From: Melanocharis versteri
Taxonomy: Eukaryota > Chordata > Aves > Passeriformes > Melanocharitidae
Length of the DNA stretch: 64,000 nucleotides
NCBI GenBank assembly: GCA_013397845.1
Contig: VZTG01007658.1
Location: forward strand, 215,246-279,245
Reading direction: 5' to 3'
Shown: one piece after another, positions 22,301 through 33,684 of the stretch
How the letters are laid out: each line of letters begins with the position of its first letter
Numbering within the stretch: position 1 is the stretch's first letter
The notes under the pieces: generated by a model
The model's input: only the letters and a program-made list of their open reading frames with translations
Told to the model about the DNA's origin: nothing
Databases searched by the model: none
Made by a program: the position numbers and the translations under genes

Positions 22301-23760
22301 CCCTTGTAGGTCCCTTCCAACTCAGACCATTACTGGATTCACAGCGCTAAGTTGCCATACCAGCCATTTGGCACACGTGTCACTGCTTGTATTCTTGAAA
22401 AGGATGGAAAGTTTTGGTTCTTCAGTTTGGATTCTAAAGAGTCTGCATAATAGTGGGAAACAATTTCAGATTTTGTTTTTAGCCTCAGAGTCATAAAGAA
22501 GCATGAGATAGTGGAAGGTCTAAGAAGTTACCTGATTAGCAGTCATACTTGGCTACATTGGGTCAGATTTGTAGTAACTAATGATTTCTTGATCCATCAG
22601 CAAAGACATAGTAACACACAGAGGCGGGAACCTGACACAGGAGGGATTTAGGCTAAAAATGAGCCTGTTTTGTTTGAGCTGTTGGGACAACTTGCTGCCT
22701 AATGTCAGTCACACTCCTGCAAACATCACTGTGATTCCACTGTATGATGAGCCAGGCCATAATGTTTTCTTCTGTGAAATTTATTTCATTTGTGGCATAA
22801 TCCACTGTATCCTCTAATTTAAAGGAAAAATTATTACCATGTTGTTGCCTCCTTTCATTGTGATCTGAAAAAGATAGAGAACATGACGATTATCATAAAT
22901 AAAACACATAATTAAAAGATTAATCCATCTAATCCTGAAGAACAGTGTTTTATTTCTAGTTTCTAGAAATTTATGCAACTTGGTTCTAATTTACATCCAG
23001 CATTAGATTTAGAACTAGCTGAGACTAGAATTATGAGCAAACAAGTCAGTACTGTCTACAATATTTCATTTTAAAAGTCCTAAGTAACCACAGAAATATC
23101 AGGCTTAATGTAACTCGAGCTTCTTGACTTTTTTCCACCTCCTTTACTATACCTCAGAAATTAAGATCACTACTCTGGTTCTTAGGAACATTGATTGCTT
23201 TATGAGTAATTGAATAAATGACAAGTGGGTAGTCCAGGAGCTCGTTGAGCTTTACTAACATTGTGTTTCACTATGGCATGTGTGCATCTTCCGCAATTAA
23301 AATAAGCCCAGTTTAATACATTTTCCTGTTCTTCCCCCACAAATGAAGACCAAGCCATGCATTTCTGCCAAGTGAGAAAGTCAAGTATGAACCTACAAAA
23401 GCATAGCCAAAGAACTGCTTCTTGTATCCAAATTGAAGCGAGAAACAGTTTCCAGATCCTTCCTTCTCTGTCACAAACCACCTGTAGGAGTTGTAACTCC
23501 TACTCACCTGTGCCTTTCTTTTGCATTTGAATAATACAAGCAAGGACACTCATTTCATCTTCTTTATCTCCCCAGCTACATGTTTTTGCATTTGTGATGA
23601 AACAACACTTTCAGGCTCTAGCCTTCTGACAAAGATTGTTGAAATTAGGAATGTTTAGCCTGGAAACAACAACCAAAAAAAAGGGCTTAGGTAACCTTAT
23701 TGCTGTCTGCAACTACATGAGAAGAGGTTGCAGTTGGGGAGGGGCAGGTTCATCTCTTCT

Positions 23761-23761
23761 N
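23761..23761. other. assembly join (single N)
   Basis: The left contig stops exactly where copy 2 enters a 16-base C run (25815-25830). The right contig restarts about 2.3 kb back, inside the LTR. Failure at a homopolymer explains the break. Confidence 0.85.
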
Positions 23762-25814
23762 TTCATTCGAATAAAATCGGTTCTTGCAGGACTCCTCTGT
23801 CTCCTTCATGGACACTGGCTTTTTGCAGCATGATTTTCCAGGCACTTAGAATCTATTGCATCCTAAAGGACACACAAAGCAGACAAATGTCAGGGAGAAA
23901 AACAGCATCTCCCAGGCGCCATCAAACCCCAGGTGATAAATAAATCCCGACTCGGCCGTTCACGTGGTCATCTCTCCACAGGGAAGTGGTCCCAGCCCCC
24001 GAGCCTGACAGAGTTCAAGGGGTGTTGGGACAATGCTCGCAGGCACAGGGTGATTCTTGAGGATGTCCTGTGCCAGGCTAAGAGTTGGGATGTGATGATC
24101 CATATTTATGGCCATAAGCTAAAACACAAGAAGTTTTACCTCAAGAAGAGGAAGAGTTGCTTTACATTGAGTGTGGCGGAGCACTGGAACAGCTGCCCAA
24201 GGAGAGTCTGGAGTCTCCCTCTCTGGACACATTCCAAATTCACCTGGATGTGTCTGTGTGTCACCTGCTCCAGGTGACCCTGTCTTGGCAGGGGTGTTGG
24301 ACTGGGTTATCTCCTAAGGTCCTTTCCAACCCTAGTAATTCTGTGCTTCTGTCACCCTTGTAGGTCCCTTCCAACTCAGACCATTACTGGATTCACAGCG
24401 CTAAGTTGCCATACCAGCCATTTGGCACACGTGTCACTGCTTGTATTCTTGAAAAGGATGGAAAGTTTTGGTTCTTCAGTTTGGATTCTAAAGAGTCTGC
24501 ATAATAGTGGGAAACAATTTCAGATTTTGTTTTTAGCCTCAGAGTCATAAAGAAGCATGAGATAGTGGAAGGTCTAAGAAGTTACCTGATTAGCAGTCAT
24601 ACTTGGCTACATTGGGTCAGATTTGTAGTAACTAATGATTTCTTGATCCATCAGCAAAGACATAGTAACACACAGAGGCGGGAACCTGACACAGGAGGGA
24701 TTTAGGCTAAAAATGAGCCTGTTTTGTTTGAGCTGTTGGGACAACTTGCTGCCTAATGTCAGTCACGCTCCTGCAAACATCACTGTGATTCCACTGTATG
24801 ATGAGCCAGGCCATAATGTTTTCTTCTGTGAAATTTATTTCATTTGTGGCATAATCCACTGTATCCTCTAATTTAAAGGAAAAATTATTACCATGTTGTT
24901 GCCTCCTTTCATTGTGATCTGAAAAAGATAGAGAACATGACGATTATCATAAATAAAACACATAATTAAAAGATTAATCCATCTAATCCTGAAGAACAGT
25001 GTTTTATTTCTAGTTTCTAGAAATTTATGCAACTTGGTTCTAATTTACATCCAGCATTAGATTTAGAACTAGCTGAGGCTAGAATTATGAGCAAACAAGT
25101 CAGTACTGTCTACAATATTTCATTTTAAAAGTCCTAAGTAACCACAGAAATATCAGGCTTAATGTAACTCGAGCTTCTTGACTTTTTTCCACCTCCTTTA
25201 CTATACCTCAGAAATTAAGATCACTACTCTGGTTCTTAGGAACATTGATTGCTTTATGAGTAATTGAATAAATGACAAGTGGGTAGTCCAGGAGCTCGTT
25301 GAGCTTTACTAACATTGTGTTTCACTATGGCATGTGTGCATCTTCCGCAATTAAAATAAGCCCAGTTTAATACATTTTCCTGTTCTTCCCCCACAAATGA
25401 AGACCAAGCCATGCATTTCTGCCAAGTGAGAAAGTCAAGTATGAACCTACAAAAGCATAGCCAAAGAACTGCTTCTTGTATCCAAATTGAAGCGAGAAAC
25501 AGTTTCCAGATCCTTCCTTCTCTGTCACAAACCACCTGTAGGAGTTGTAACTCCTACTCACCTGTGCCTTTCTTTTGCATTTGAATAATACAAGCAAGGA
25601 CACTCATTTCATCTTCTTTATCTCCCCAGCTACATGTTTTTGCATTTGTGATGAAACAACACTTTCAGGCTCTAGCCTTCTGACAAAGATTGTTGAAATT
25701 AGGAATGTTTAGCCTGGAAACAACAACCAAAAAAAAGGGCTTAGGTAACCTTATTGCTGTCTGCAACTACATGAGAAGAGGTTGCAGTTGGGGAGGGGCA
25801 GGTTCATCTCTTCT
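23762..25814. repeat. copy 2 of the roughly 2.1 kb duplicated segment
   Basis: It begins directly after the N at 23761, in the middle of the LTR R region. It is continuous across the point where copy 1 has an N (21998), and it runs on into a poly(C) tract where copy 1 stops. Copy 2 is therefore the intact version and copy 1 is pieced together. Probably a separately assembled haplotype rather than a real tandem duplication. Confidence 0.9.
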
Positions 25815-26080
25815 CCCCCCCCCCCCCCCCAAAAAAAAAACAAAAGAACNNCCCCAAAAAAAAAAGCAATAGGACAAGAGAAAGCAGACTCAAAATGTGC
25901 CAAAGAAAGTTTAGATTGGATATCAGGAAGAATTTCCCCTCTGGAACAGGATGCCCGGAAAAGTAGAGTCACCTTCCCTGGAGAGATATGGAAAGCGTGT
26001 AGATGTAGTACTTCAGGACCTAGCTTAATGATGGACGTAATGGTCTTAAGGGTCTTTTCCAACATAAATGATTCTATGAA
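25690..26080 (+). mobile_element. CR1 LINE 3' fragment with a poly(C)/poly(A) tract
   Basis: It follows the CR1 consensus: aatgtttagcctgg, tgcaactacatgagaagagg, taggacaagag, ttggatatcaggaa, gtgtagatgtagtac and aagggtcttttccaac, ending attctatga. A run of 16 C then 10 A (25815-25840) and two Ns (25850-25851) interrupt it. The 5' part is repeated at about 23636-23760 in copy 1. Confidence 0.85.
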
Positions 26081-26579
26081 ACTAAATAAAATTTCAGCTC
26101 TCTTAGAAGAAGCCTAACAAAGACAACATGAAATCTCTGCTCCTTTTAAGAGGCTGTCTTCAACTTAGCGATAAAAGAGAGAATGATCAGTTTAAGCCAT
26201 AACACCTTTCCTCAAGCTATTCCAGTCTCCAGTGGAGGGTTTTATAGGAGAAAACCTAACTTAATTGGTTAAGTCAGCTGGAGACAATCTGGCTAATGGT
26301 GAGAGCCACCTGGATAACATTGTACATTTGTAGTGTTCTTGGGGGACAGGTAAGAGGTCTTAAATCCCTGCTGGAAATTTTGTGGAAAGCAAGTATTGTT
26401 GTGATATTTTGTATGTCAATTTCTGTATAATTTTTTTTGTTTGTTTATAGGAAGACCTCCTGAGGAGAGGCTGGGCTGGAGTTATTTAAGTCCATCATGA
26501 GGAGTCCAGGAGACACCAAAACATTTATATTGCTGTGCGAGTAATGGGTTAACTCTGCTGCTGTCCCTGGTTCTCCTAG

Positions 26580-28920
26580 GGATGTTTGGGGTCATAGTCT
26601 GTTGCTATGGTAACAGTGCTACTGCTCTGTCAGGGCACTCTGCAGAGCAGCCTCGTGGCAGAGGGAGGCCTGAGGAGTCTCTTGAGGCATAAACTGGTTT
26701 TAGTGGGACGGCCTGCCCCAAGGAACTTTTTCTGCAAACAGAGCTGTGGTGGTGGGTGAGTTACTCGTACCCTGTGACCAAACCAGAACTTAAAAGCCCC
26801 AACTCTTGGGTTTTTCCACCTGTTTACCCATAAAATGTTCAAGGTCATTTCAGGAATAGCCATAAGGTGTCACAATTGCCCCGCATTCCAAGTACCTGCC
26901 CCAAAAAAAGGTGTAATTTGTACACTCAAACTATGATGTCATTTACAGAGTGATCACAAGGGTTCACAAGTTGTAAGTCAAGGTGCTGAAAAGATGTATG
27001 GCTGCCGTGTAAGTGTATATTAATTTTTAAAATTAAATTGAGCTTTACAAAAGATCTTTCCACATCATGAATAAGGGACAAAAAAGCAAGTGCAGAGCTT
27101 CTGTTTGTATAAATAAGGTGGAGTTTGACAAAGTAGTTTCAAAAATCGCAGGATTCAGGAAGAGGTTTAAAGAGGATGAGAAAAAAGGATGTAAACCAGC
27201 ACTTTAGTCCCTGATGGGTGTTCTCAAGTGTCATATTCTTGCAAGTGCATTTACTTGTATCTGGGACACGATACAGGGATGTGGAGGCGAAGTGTCTACA
27301 GAGACAATAGCATGGTTTTCCCTGGATTTGCATGAGGGTAGCACCAACTTCCTTCTGGGAGTTGTCCCTGCTATAGACTGGATTTTCTCAGCAATGCTAT
27401 AATGCATGGTGCTGCTTTTACGGGGTTTGTGCTCTGGGAATTTGGTACCTCTGCCCAACCAAGGATGGGGTGTTCTGAGTGTTCTCTCTATATATTAATC
27501 TGGATTTAGGTTCTTAGAACTTGCATTGTCCCTACAGAAGAATCCTAAAGAGTTATAATCTCTCTATAGAATTGAATATTACAAATTCAAAAGTGTCTTT
27601 GAGGTTAAAATTCCCTAAATATAAAAGAATAAATAAGTAAGTAGCTACTTTGAATAGGCATTTACATTATTCATCAGCCTTATAGTTACTTATAGGAAAG
27701 TTTTTTGGATTCAAGTTAGGAATAAATGGTATCTGAAATAGATGTTATCTTCATAGAAGTGAAGACGATTATTTTAGCTGTAAATGAAGAAAATCAGGAC
27801 TCAAGAATATCAGTTAAGAAAGGTCATATTCTTATACATGGAAAGATTGGGGAAATGATGTGCTAGACCTCAGCACTATTCCAATAATGCTGCAGACTCA
27901 TTGAGGAAAATGAGCAGTGTCTCCAGTTACACAATATAGGCATCCATGGATATTGAGTGCTTTGCAGTCTTTTCAGCATTGCATAGAGTTGGAATGAATC
28001 TCGAGGGCTTCTAGCTGATTTAAGATAGGAAATAATACCTTTTACTTTGATTTACTTTAAAATCCTATCCAACAGTGTGGTTGACTGGTTGGTTTAAAAA
28101 GAAGATGAGAGATCTAAGTGCAAAGCATGATTTATTTGCTTTTTTGTGCAGGTTGATCTAGGAAACCGTCTTGTGTATATTAAACTTGGGCTTTGTTTAG
28201 ATACCTATTCTGGACTAGAAGGGGAAAGAAATTGTGCATATTTCCCTTTCTCTTAGTGTATTTATACTTCTCTTTCTAAATGCAAACAAAAGTTTTTCAC
28301 ATATATTTAAACACTGGAATAAGCCATCAGGATCTCATTTAAAACGTGTTTTATTTTTGGAGCATTCAGAGCTTATTTGTGAGTGTGAATTAGGGTAACC
28401 AGTAACCACCTTCACAAGTACACTGCAATCTGACTCTTCTATTGACATAGAAGATGAATTTTCCAGCAGTTAGCTTTTTACTGACTGTTCTACTCACTAT
28501 TGGAATGATAAAACAAGTAGATCTAACATTGGTCTTAATCTGATGGTTCTGAAGTGCAATTGGCACAGCAGTGTTGATAGCGAATATATTCAATTGGAGA
28601 TGCCATTTTACATTGTTATAAGATTAATGTAACAATAAACATGAGTAGTTTTATTGAAATTAGCTCTGCAAATGCTCCTAATTAATGAAGACCTGACTAC
28701 TTTTCCCTTAATACTGAAAAAGAAAACAAAGTTGGTAGAGCAGTTTCCACAGACTAATGAAGACATTCAGAGCAAATTGTCAGCAGAATGAAATTCATGG
28801 GGTTTTAGTTGAATCTTCATCTTTGGTAGCAGTTATAGCGTGTGTCTCTGGTACTGCTAATCATGGCAATAATATTCCTGTGGTCTCCATTTGGTTCCCA
28901 GGAGACAGGTGTGGTGGGAA
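26580..28920. repeat. diverged tandem array, unit 1
   Basis: First of three old copies. Shared anchors with unit 2 include ggtgggtgagttactc (26751 and 29184), the caggaatagccat/caggaacagccat block (26851 and 30108), the ggaatgaatctcgagggctt block (27991 and about 31939) and gagtgtgaatta (28381 and 32354). The spacing changes from 2433 to 3257 to about 3950, so the units differ by large indels. No frame is kept between copies, which argues against coding. Confidence 0.8.
26601..26614 (-). promoter_or_regulatory. RFX-type X-box
   Basis: The minus strand reads GTTACCATAGCAAC, a full match to the RFX consensus GTNRCC-N2-RGYAAC. It lies at the start of array unit 1. RFX sites typify promoters of ciliary and testis genes, but no such gene is identified here. 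Confidence 0.5.
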
Positions 28921-29035
28921 TGTTTGGGGTGCCAGGCTGTTGCTGTGCTCATAATGGGTTGTTGTCCTTGGAGTGTTTGGGGTGCCAGGCGGTTGCTATG
29001 GTACCAGTGGGTTGCTGGGACTGTTTGGGGTGAGC
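28921..29035 (+). repeat. minisatellite-like repeat, about 2.3 copies of 48-53 bp
   Basis: Copies begin tgtttggggtgccaggc at 28921 and 28974, with a partial third at 29022. The second holds a degenerate X-box (GTTGCTATGGTACC at 28992-29005). The equivalent place in unit 1 (26583) has a single copy with the intact X-box. Confidence 0.75.
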
Positions 29036-29754
29036 GTCCAGTGCTGACCACTGGCGATGGGCAGTGGGCAGAGCAGTGTCATGGCCGAGTGCAGGGGGAG
29101 GCCTGGGGAGGCTCTGGAGGCACTAAATGGTCTTGGCAGGATCAGCTGTGCCAGGGAAGCCCTTCTGCAACCAGGCCTGTGGTGGTGGGTGAGTTACTCA
29201 GACCCTGTGACTGAACCAGAATCTGAACCACTTAATTTGGAGTTAGACCGTAAAAGAACAACTTGTTTCTTTTGCGTTTATGCAGAATTGTTGGCCAGTT
29301 CCAGTAAGCCATCTGTGTTAGAATATTCTCCTTCCTTCATGTTTTTACCAATATTATTTTTAGTGCATTAGCAGTGCATCTATCAAAAAGAGTATTCTAG
29401 AAATAAGTTGCTTGCGTGGTGTAATGTGCTTTATGAATGACATTGCGGGTACTTGCGACATTTCCTTGTAGTAATGGTATTTTTTCCTGAAATTATTTCC
29501 TAAGGGTTCTTGCAGGTGGAACTAAGTATTCTTTCAGCTGTCATGAAATCCTCTAAAAAGATGGTGTTGGGTCTAGACAAACTTGACTTTTGTCATGAGG
29601 GCATCCCGGGCTAGGATGCGCTGCACAGGTACCGTACTCTGAGAACACAGTGAACAGAATGTGACATAGTAACCATGAGTTTGCCTTTCCTGTGGTAATT
29701 GTGCATCTAATTGTGGTATGGGGCAACTGTCAGTATTTGTCAGAGGAATTTTTT

Positions 29755-30120
29755 TCAGTTTTGCTCAAGAATGGAGTCCTGCACAATGAGCCCTGTGAGA
29801 TCAGGCAAAATTCGATATGGAGAAGACGCTGCAATTGTCATTATAGGCTGAATCAGAGTTTCAATTCTGAGCTGGAAAGAAAGGTAAGCATGTGCTATGT
29901 CGTGTTTTGGATGTATACAAAAGATCGTGGAAGTTGAAGTTTGAGAAGAAGGACAGTGACCTGGTTTTGTTTGAGCATCGGGGGACTCAGTGAGAGGTAT
30001 GTGAGAGTCGGAGCCAATTTGCAGGGAGCCAAAGAGCCTTTGAGCTGCTGGTTTTGCCGCTGCCGGCGCTGGGGCCGTGCTGGTTGAGGCCGTGCCATCG
30101 GTGGTTCCAGGAACAGCCAT
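29755..30120 (-). other. CpG-rich patch with an unrecognised minus-strand open frame
   Basis: A 121-codon frame starts MAVPGTTDGT, is Ala/Pro-rich near the start, and ends ILEQN before TGA. The first third lies in a local CpG-rich patch (about 30000-30180) that stands out in AT-rich DNA. At about 29885 the minus strand has a good acceptor (tttctttccag), so the last 42 codons could also be a separate terminal exon. I recognise no family. The segment is absent from array units 1 and 3. It may be chance. Confidence 0.2.
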
Positions 30121-33100
30121 TAGGTGTCACGATTGTCCCACGTTCCAGGTACGTGTCCCGGAGAACGGTGTCACTGTGCGGTCAAACTGTGCTGTCATTT
30201 ACAGAGTGATAACAAGGGCTCACAAGTTGCTGAAAAGACCTATGGTTGCCATATACATGTATATGAATTTTAAAAACGCATATTTAGCCTTAAAAAAGGT
30301 CTTTTCTTGTGAGGAATGAGGGACAGAACAGAAAGTGGAGAGCTTCTGGTTAAAGAATTGAATCTTACAAATTCAAAATTGTGTTTGCAGATAACATTTC
30401 CTAAACAGAAAAGAATAACTGGAAAAGCAGGTATTTTAAAAAGAGTTTAAACAATCTTAAGAATGAAAAGGATGCTTTTATCTATGTTTCCTTTCTTACA
30501 GACTTTTAGTCCTCTGGTTACAGAGTTATTTTTGATTAATCTGGTTTAAGTGTCAATGCATGAACCAAATCAAATGCTTTAAAAATGATGATGATGATGT
30601 TGCTGTATCAGTAGTGTTTGGTTTAGAAGCTCTCTATGGCCTTGCCCTTTATCAACTGGCGAATTATAGAGATAGTAGCAGTATTTGATGTTGCTGAGAA
30701 AGCGTTTTAATGATCTTGGTGACATGGGGATAAATTCTGCTAATTCAGTGTTAAAAAACTCTTCTCTAGCTGTTCACCGAGTTTAAATCATGAGCTCACA
30801 GAAGTGGTATTTCTGGGGAAACAGGATGCTCTGCCCAGACCAGCAGAGTACCTCTGAGTATGTTCATTGTGTAACTGGTAATAATGATGACATCTTAATG
30901 TCATGTATTGGGGATGGGAAAAATGAATGGTTTGGTAAATGGGAGAGATTATGCCGTTAGGCAGATTAACTGGGTCATTTAGTGAACTGTGGTAACATAG
31001 ACCAGTGTAATTTTGCTCAGTGCAATTTTATTTTCTGTGAACAAGAATGCTGGTTGTGAGCAGGGGCTTTTTTGGGTTACAAGTTCCTTTCTGACCAATG
31101 CTCCAAAATTCTGTGTGAGTATTTGGTGTGGCTCTCTGGCAAACAAGACCTGAGTGATGCTAAACTGATAGGAAAGGTAGAATGTGGTTGTATTAGGGGA
31201 GATATTTGATACCAGTACTGATGCGATCTCAATTAAATGGTCAAATCACTGTGAAAGGATTTTGAAAACAATAAGAAGAGTTATCAAGGGAGAGAGGAAA
31301 TAGTCAAAAAGTGGAGGGAAGGTGCTCCTTAAGGCAGAGAGCACATCTGCAGCATTGACAAGGTTGGAGTCTGGGTTTCAGTTTTATTAGTTTTGGTCGA
31401 TACAAATAAAGAGAACTGAATGCATTAGGTACTTGCTTTTGCATCCAATGTATGGAGATGAGATGGAAATCCAGTGTACAAATGGAACTGTACATCTGAA
31501 AGCCTGGAAATTTTGAGGAAAATAGAGTCTGTACTTGTACCTAACTTTCAGTTGCGAGAACCATAACATTTACAGTAGAGATACAATAAATGGTTTTCCA
31601 GGTAAATGTGGAAATTTTTTTAGGAAATTGTCAGTTACTTATGTTCACGATACTTGGATTGAAGTTGAGAATAAATGGTATCTGAAAAATATCTTCATAG
31701 AAACGAAGATGATTTTTTTAGCTTTAAATGAAGAAAAGCAGAATGCAGCTAAAGACTATCCACTAAGAAAGGTCAGATTCTTAAACATGGCAAGTCTGGG
31801 GAGTGCTTTGCTAGACCTCAGAATTATTCCAATAATGCTGCAGACTCATTGAGGAAAATGAGCAGTGTATCCAGTTATGCAATAGAGACATCCATGGATA
31901 TTGAGTGCTTTGCAGTCTTTTCAGCATTGCATAGAGTTGGAATGAATCTCGAGGGCTTGTAGCTGATTTTAAAAAAGAAATAATACTATTTACTTTGATG
32001 GACATTTAAATCCAGTCCAATAGTGTGGGTGTCTGGTTGGTTTAAGAATAAGATGTTAGAGATCTAAATTCAAAGCATGATTTATTTGCATTTTGTGCAC
32101 TTTGTGTGGGTTGATGTAGGCAAGTGACTTGTGTGTGTTAGAAACTGATAATTCTGTACTTGCTGTGTGTTTATATACCGATGCTGAACTAGATAGGGAA
32201 AGAACTTTTGCATATTTCCCTTTTTCTTAATGTATTTATACTTACTTTTCTTAATGCAAATCAAATGTTTTCAAATACATTTAAACACTGGAATAAGCCA
32301 TCAGGCTCTCATTTCAAATGTGTTTTCTTTTGGAGCATTTAGAGGTAATTTGAGAGTGTGAATTAGGGTAGCCAGTAACCACCTTCCCAAGTAAGCTGCA
32401 GTCTGACTGCTATTGACACAGAACATGAATTTTCCAGCAGTGAGCTTTTTAACTGACTTCTTTCTCCTCCACATTGGAATGATAAAACCAGTAGGTCCAA
32501 TACTGGTCTTAATCTGTTTGTTTTGAAGTACAGTGGGCAGATCAGTGACGACAGCAAATTTATTCTATTGGAGAGGCCATTTTCCAGTGTTGTAAGATTG
32601 TTAATATATTACTAAAAATAATCATGAGTTGTTCGATTGAAATTAGCTCTCAAGATGTTCCAAGTGAATGAGGACCCATCTCCTTTTCTCTTAATAGAGA
32701 AAAAGAAAACAGAGTTGGTAGAAGAGTGTCCAGGGGGTGATGAAGTGGTTCAGAGAGAGTTGTCAGCAGAATGAAATCCATGGGGTTTTGGTTGAATCTT
32801 TATCTTTGGTAGCAATGACAGCCCCATGCCTGTGGTACTGCTAATAATGGTAATAATAGTGCTGGGTTCTCTATTTGGTTCCCCAGAGACAGCTGTGGTG
32901 GGAAAGTAGTTTGGTCAGATCAATACTGATTGCAGTATTAAGCAAAACACTGTGGGGGGAAATGATGTCTTAGCTGAATCTTAAAACCCAAAACACCTGC
33001 TTAATTTAGATATACCTTGTGATATTAACGAAGGTGGGTTTTCTCTGGTTTTAGAAGCTCTTTGTAGCGCTGACCTTTATCAGCTGATGGCTGTTAGAGA

Positions 33101-33180
33101 TAGTAGCAGTATTTCCTGTTGCAAAGAAAGCATTTGAAGGACTCCTGTTGACATGGGAGGAAAATTCTGATAATCCAGGG

Positions 33181-33256
33181 TAAAAATACTGCTTTGTAAA
33201 TGTTCATAGAGTCTAAATTAAAAATACTGCTTTGTAAATGTTCATAGAGTCTAAAT
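33181..33256 (+). repeat. perfect 38-bp tandem duplication
   Basis: The 38 bases at 33181-33218 are repeated exactly at 33219-33256. The sister sequence in unit 2 (about 30750-30785) has only one diverged copy, so the duplication is recent and local to unit 3. Confidence 0.9.
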
Positions 33257-33629
33257 ACCGCATGCTTTCTTAATTGACGAAGCTGAAACCTCCTCTGGTC
33301 CTTTATCCCATATGAAATGCGTGAAGAGCTGGCTAAGAGAGCTCACAGAAGTGGTGTCTGTGGGGAAGCAGGATGCTCTGCCCAGGCCAGCAGAGCACCT
33401 CTGAGTATGTTCATTGTGTAACTGGCAATAATGATAACATTTTAATGACTTGTATTGGGGAGGAGGAAAATTAATGGTTTGGTAAATGGGAGAGATGGTG
33501 CCGTTAGGCAGAATAACTGGGTCATTTAGTGAGCTGTGCCAATAGAAACTAGTGCATTATTGCCTAGTGAATATTTTTTTTTTCTGGGAACAAGAGTGCT
33601 GTTCTTGAGCAGGGGCTTTCTTGGGTTAG

Positions 33630-33684
33630 AAGGTCCTTTCTGAAAGGACCTTCAAATTTCAATGTGAATATTTCAATGTGAATA
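33630..33684. repeat. 11-bp-arm palindrome next to a 14-bp tandem duplication
   Basis: AAGGTCCTTTC (33630-33640) faces its exact reverse complement at 33642-33652 across one base. Immediately after, tttcaatgtgaata occurs twice in tandem (33657-33670 and 33671-33684). The sister copy in unit 2 (about 31080) shows neither. Confidence 0.85.

Larger units (their letters stand above)
21466..23760. repeat. copy 1 of a roughly 2.1 kb near-identical duplicated segment
   Basis: Positions 21466-21756 match 23762-24052 (offset 2296), and 21999-23760 match 24053-25814 (offset 2054). The extra 242 bases in this copy come from a further overlap at 21757-21997. The visible differences between 21999-23760 and its match are single bases: 22064 A/G, 22713 A/G and 23024 A/G. 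Boundaries coincide with Ns. Besides the CR1 pieces the segment contains about 1.3 kb of unrecognised AT-rich DNA (22340-23640). Confidence 0.9.
28921..32910. repeat. diverged tandem array, unit 2 (longest)
   Basis: It contains every block of the array. In order these are the X-box minisatellite (28921-29035), a GC-rich block (29040-29235), about 850 bases absent from unit 1 (29240-30107), a CpG-rich patch, and a block shared only with unit 3 (30590-31600). The long block shared with unit 1 (31620-32900) closes it. Function unknown. Confidence 0.8.

Noticed and set aside
21861..22309. Repeated plus-strand frames containing GGALEQLPKESLESPSLD
   Set aside because: They are translations of the CR1 3' untranslated region and are repeated with the false duplication. 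Not a protein gene.
23484..23503. Inverted repeat GTAGGAGTT/AACTCCTAC with a 2-base centre
   Set aside because: Nine-base arms are near chance expectation for this window, and no supporting context is seen.
23200..23549. Two overlapping minus-strand frames (93 and 78 codons), seen again at 25254-25603, faintly lectin-like (NAWLGLH)
   Set aside because: The resemblance is a few residues only, the useful stretches are in different frames, and their repetition comes from the duplicated segment.
31535..31852. 105-codon plus-strand frame in array unit 2
   Set aside because: The aligned sequence in unit 1 has stops and frame-changing indels, so the frame is not conserved between copies.
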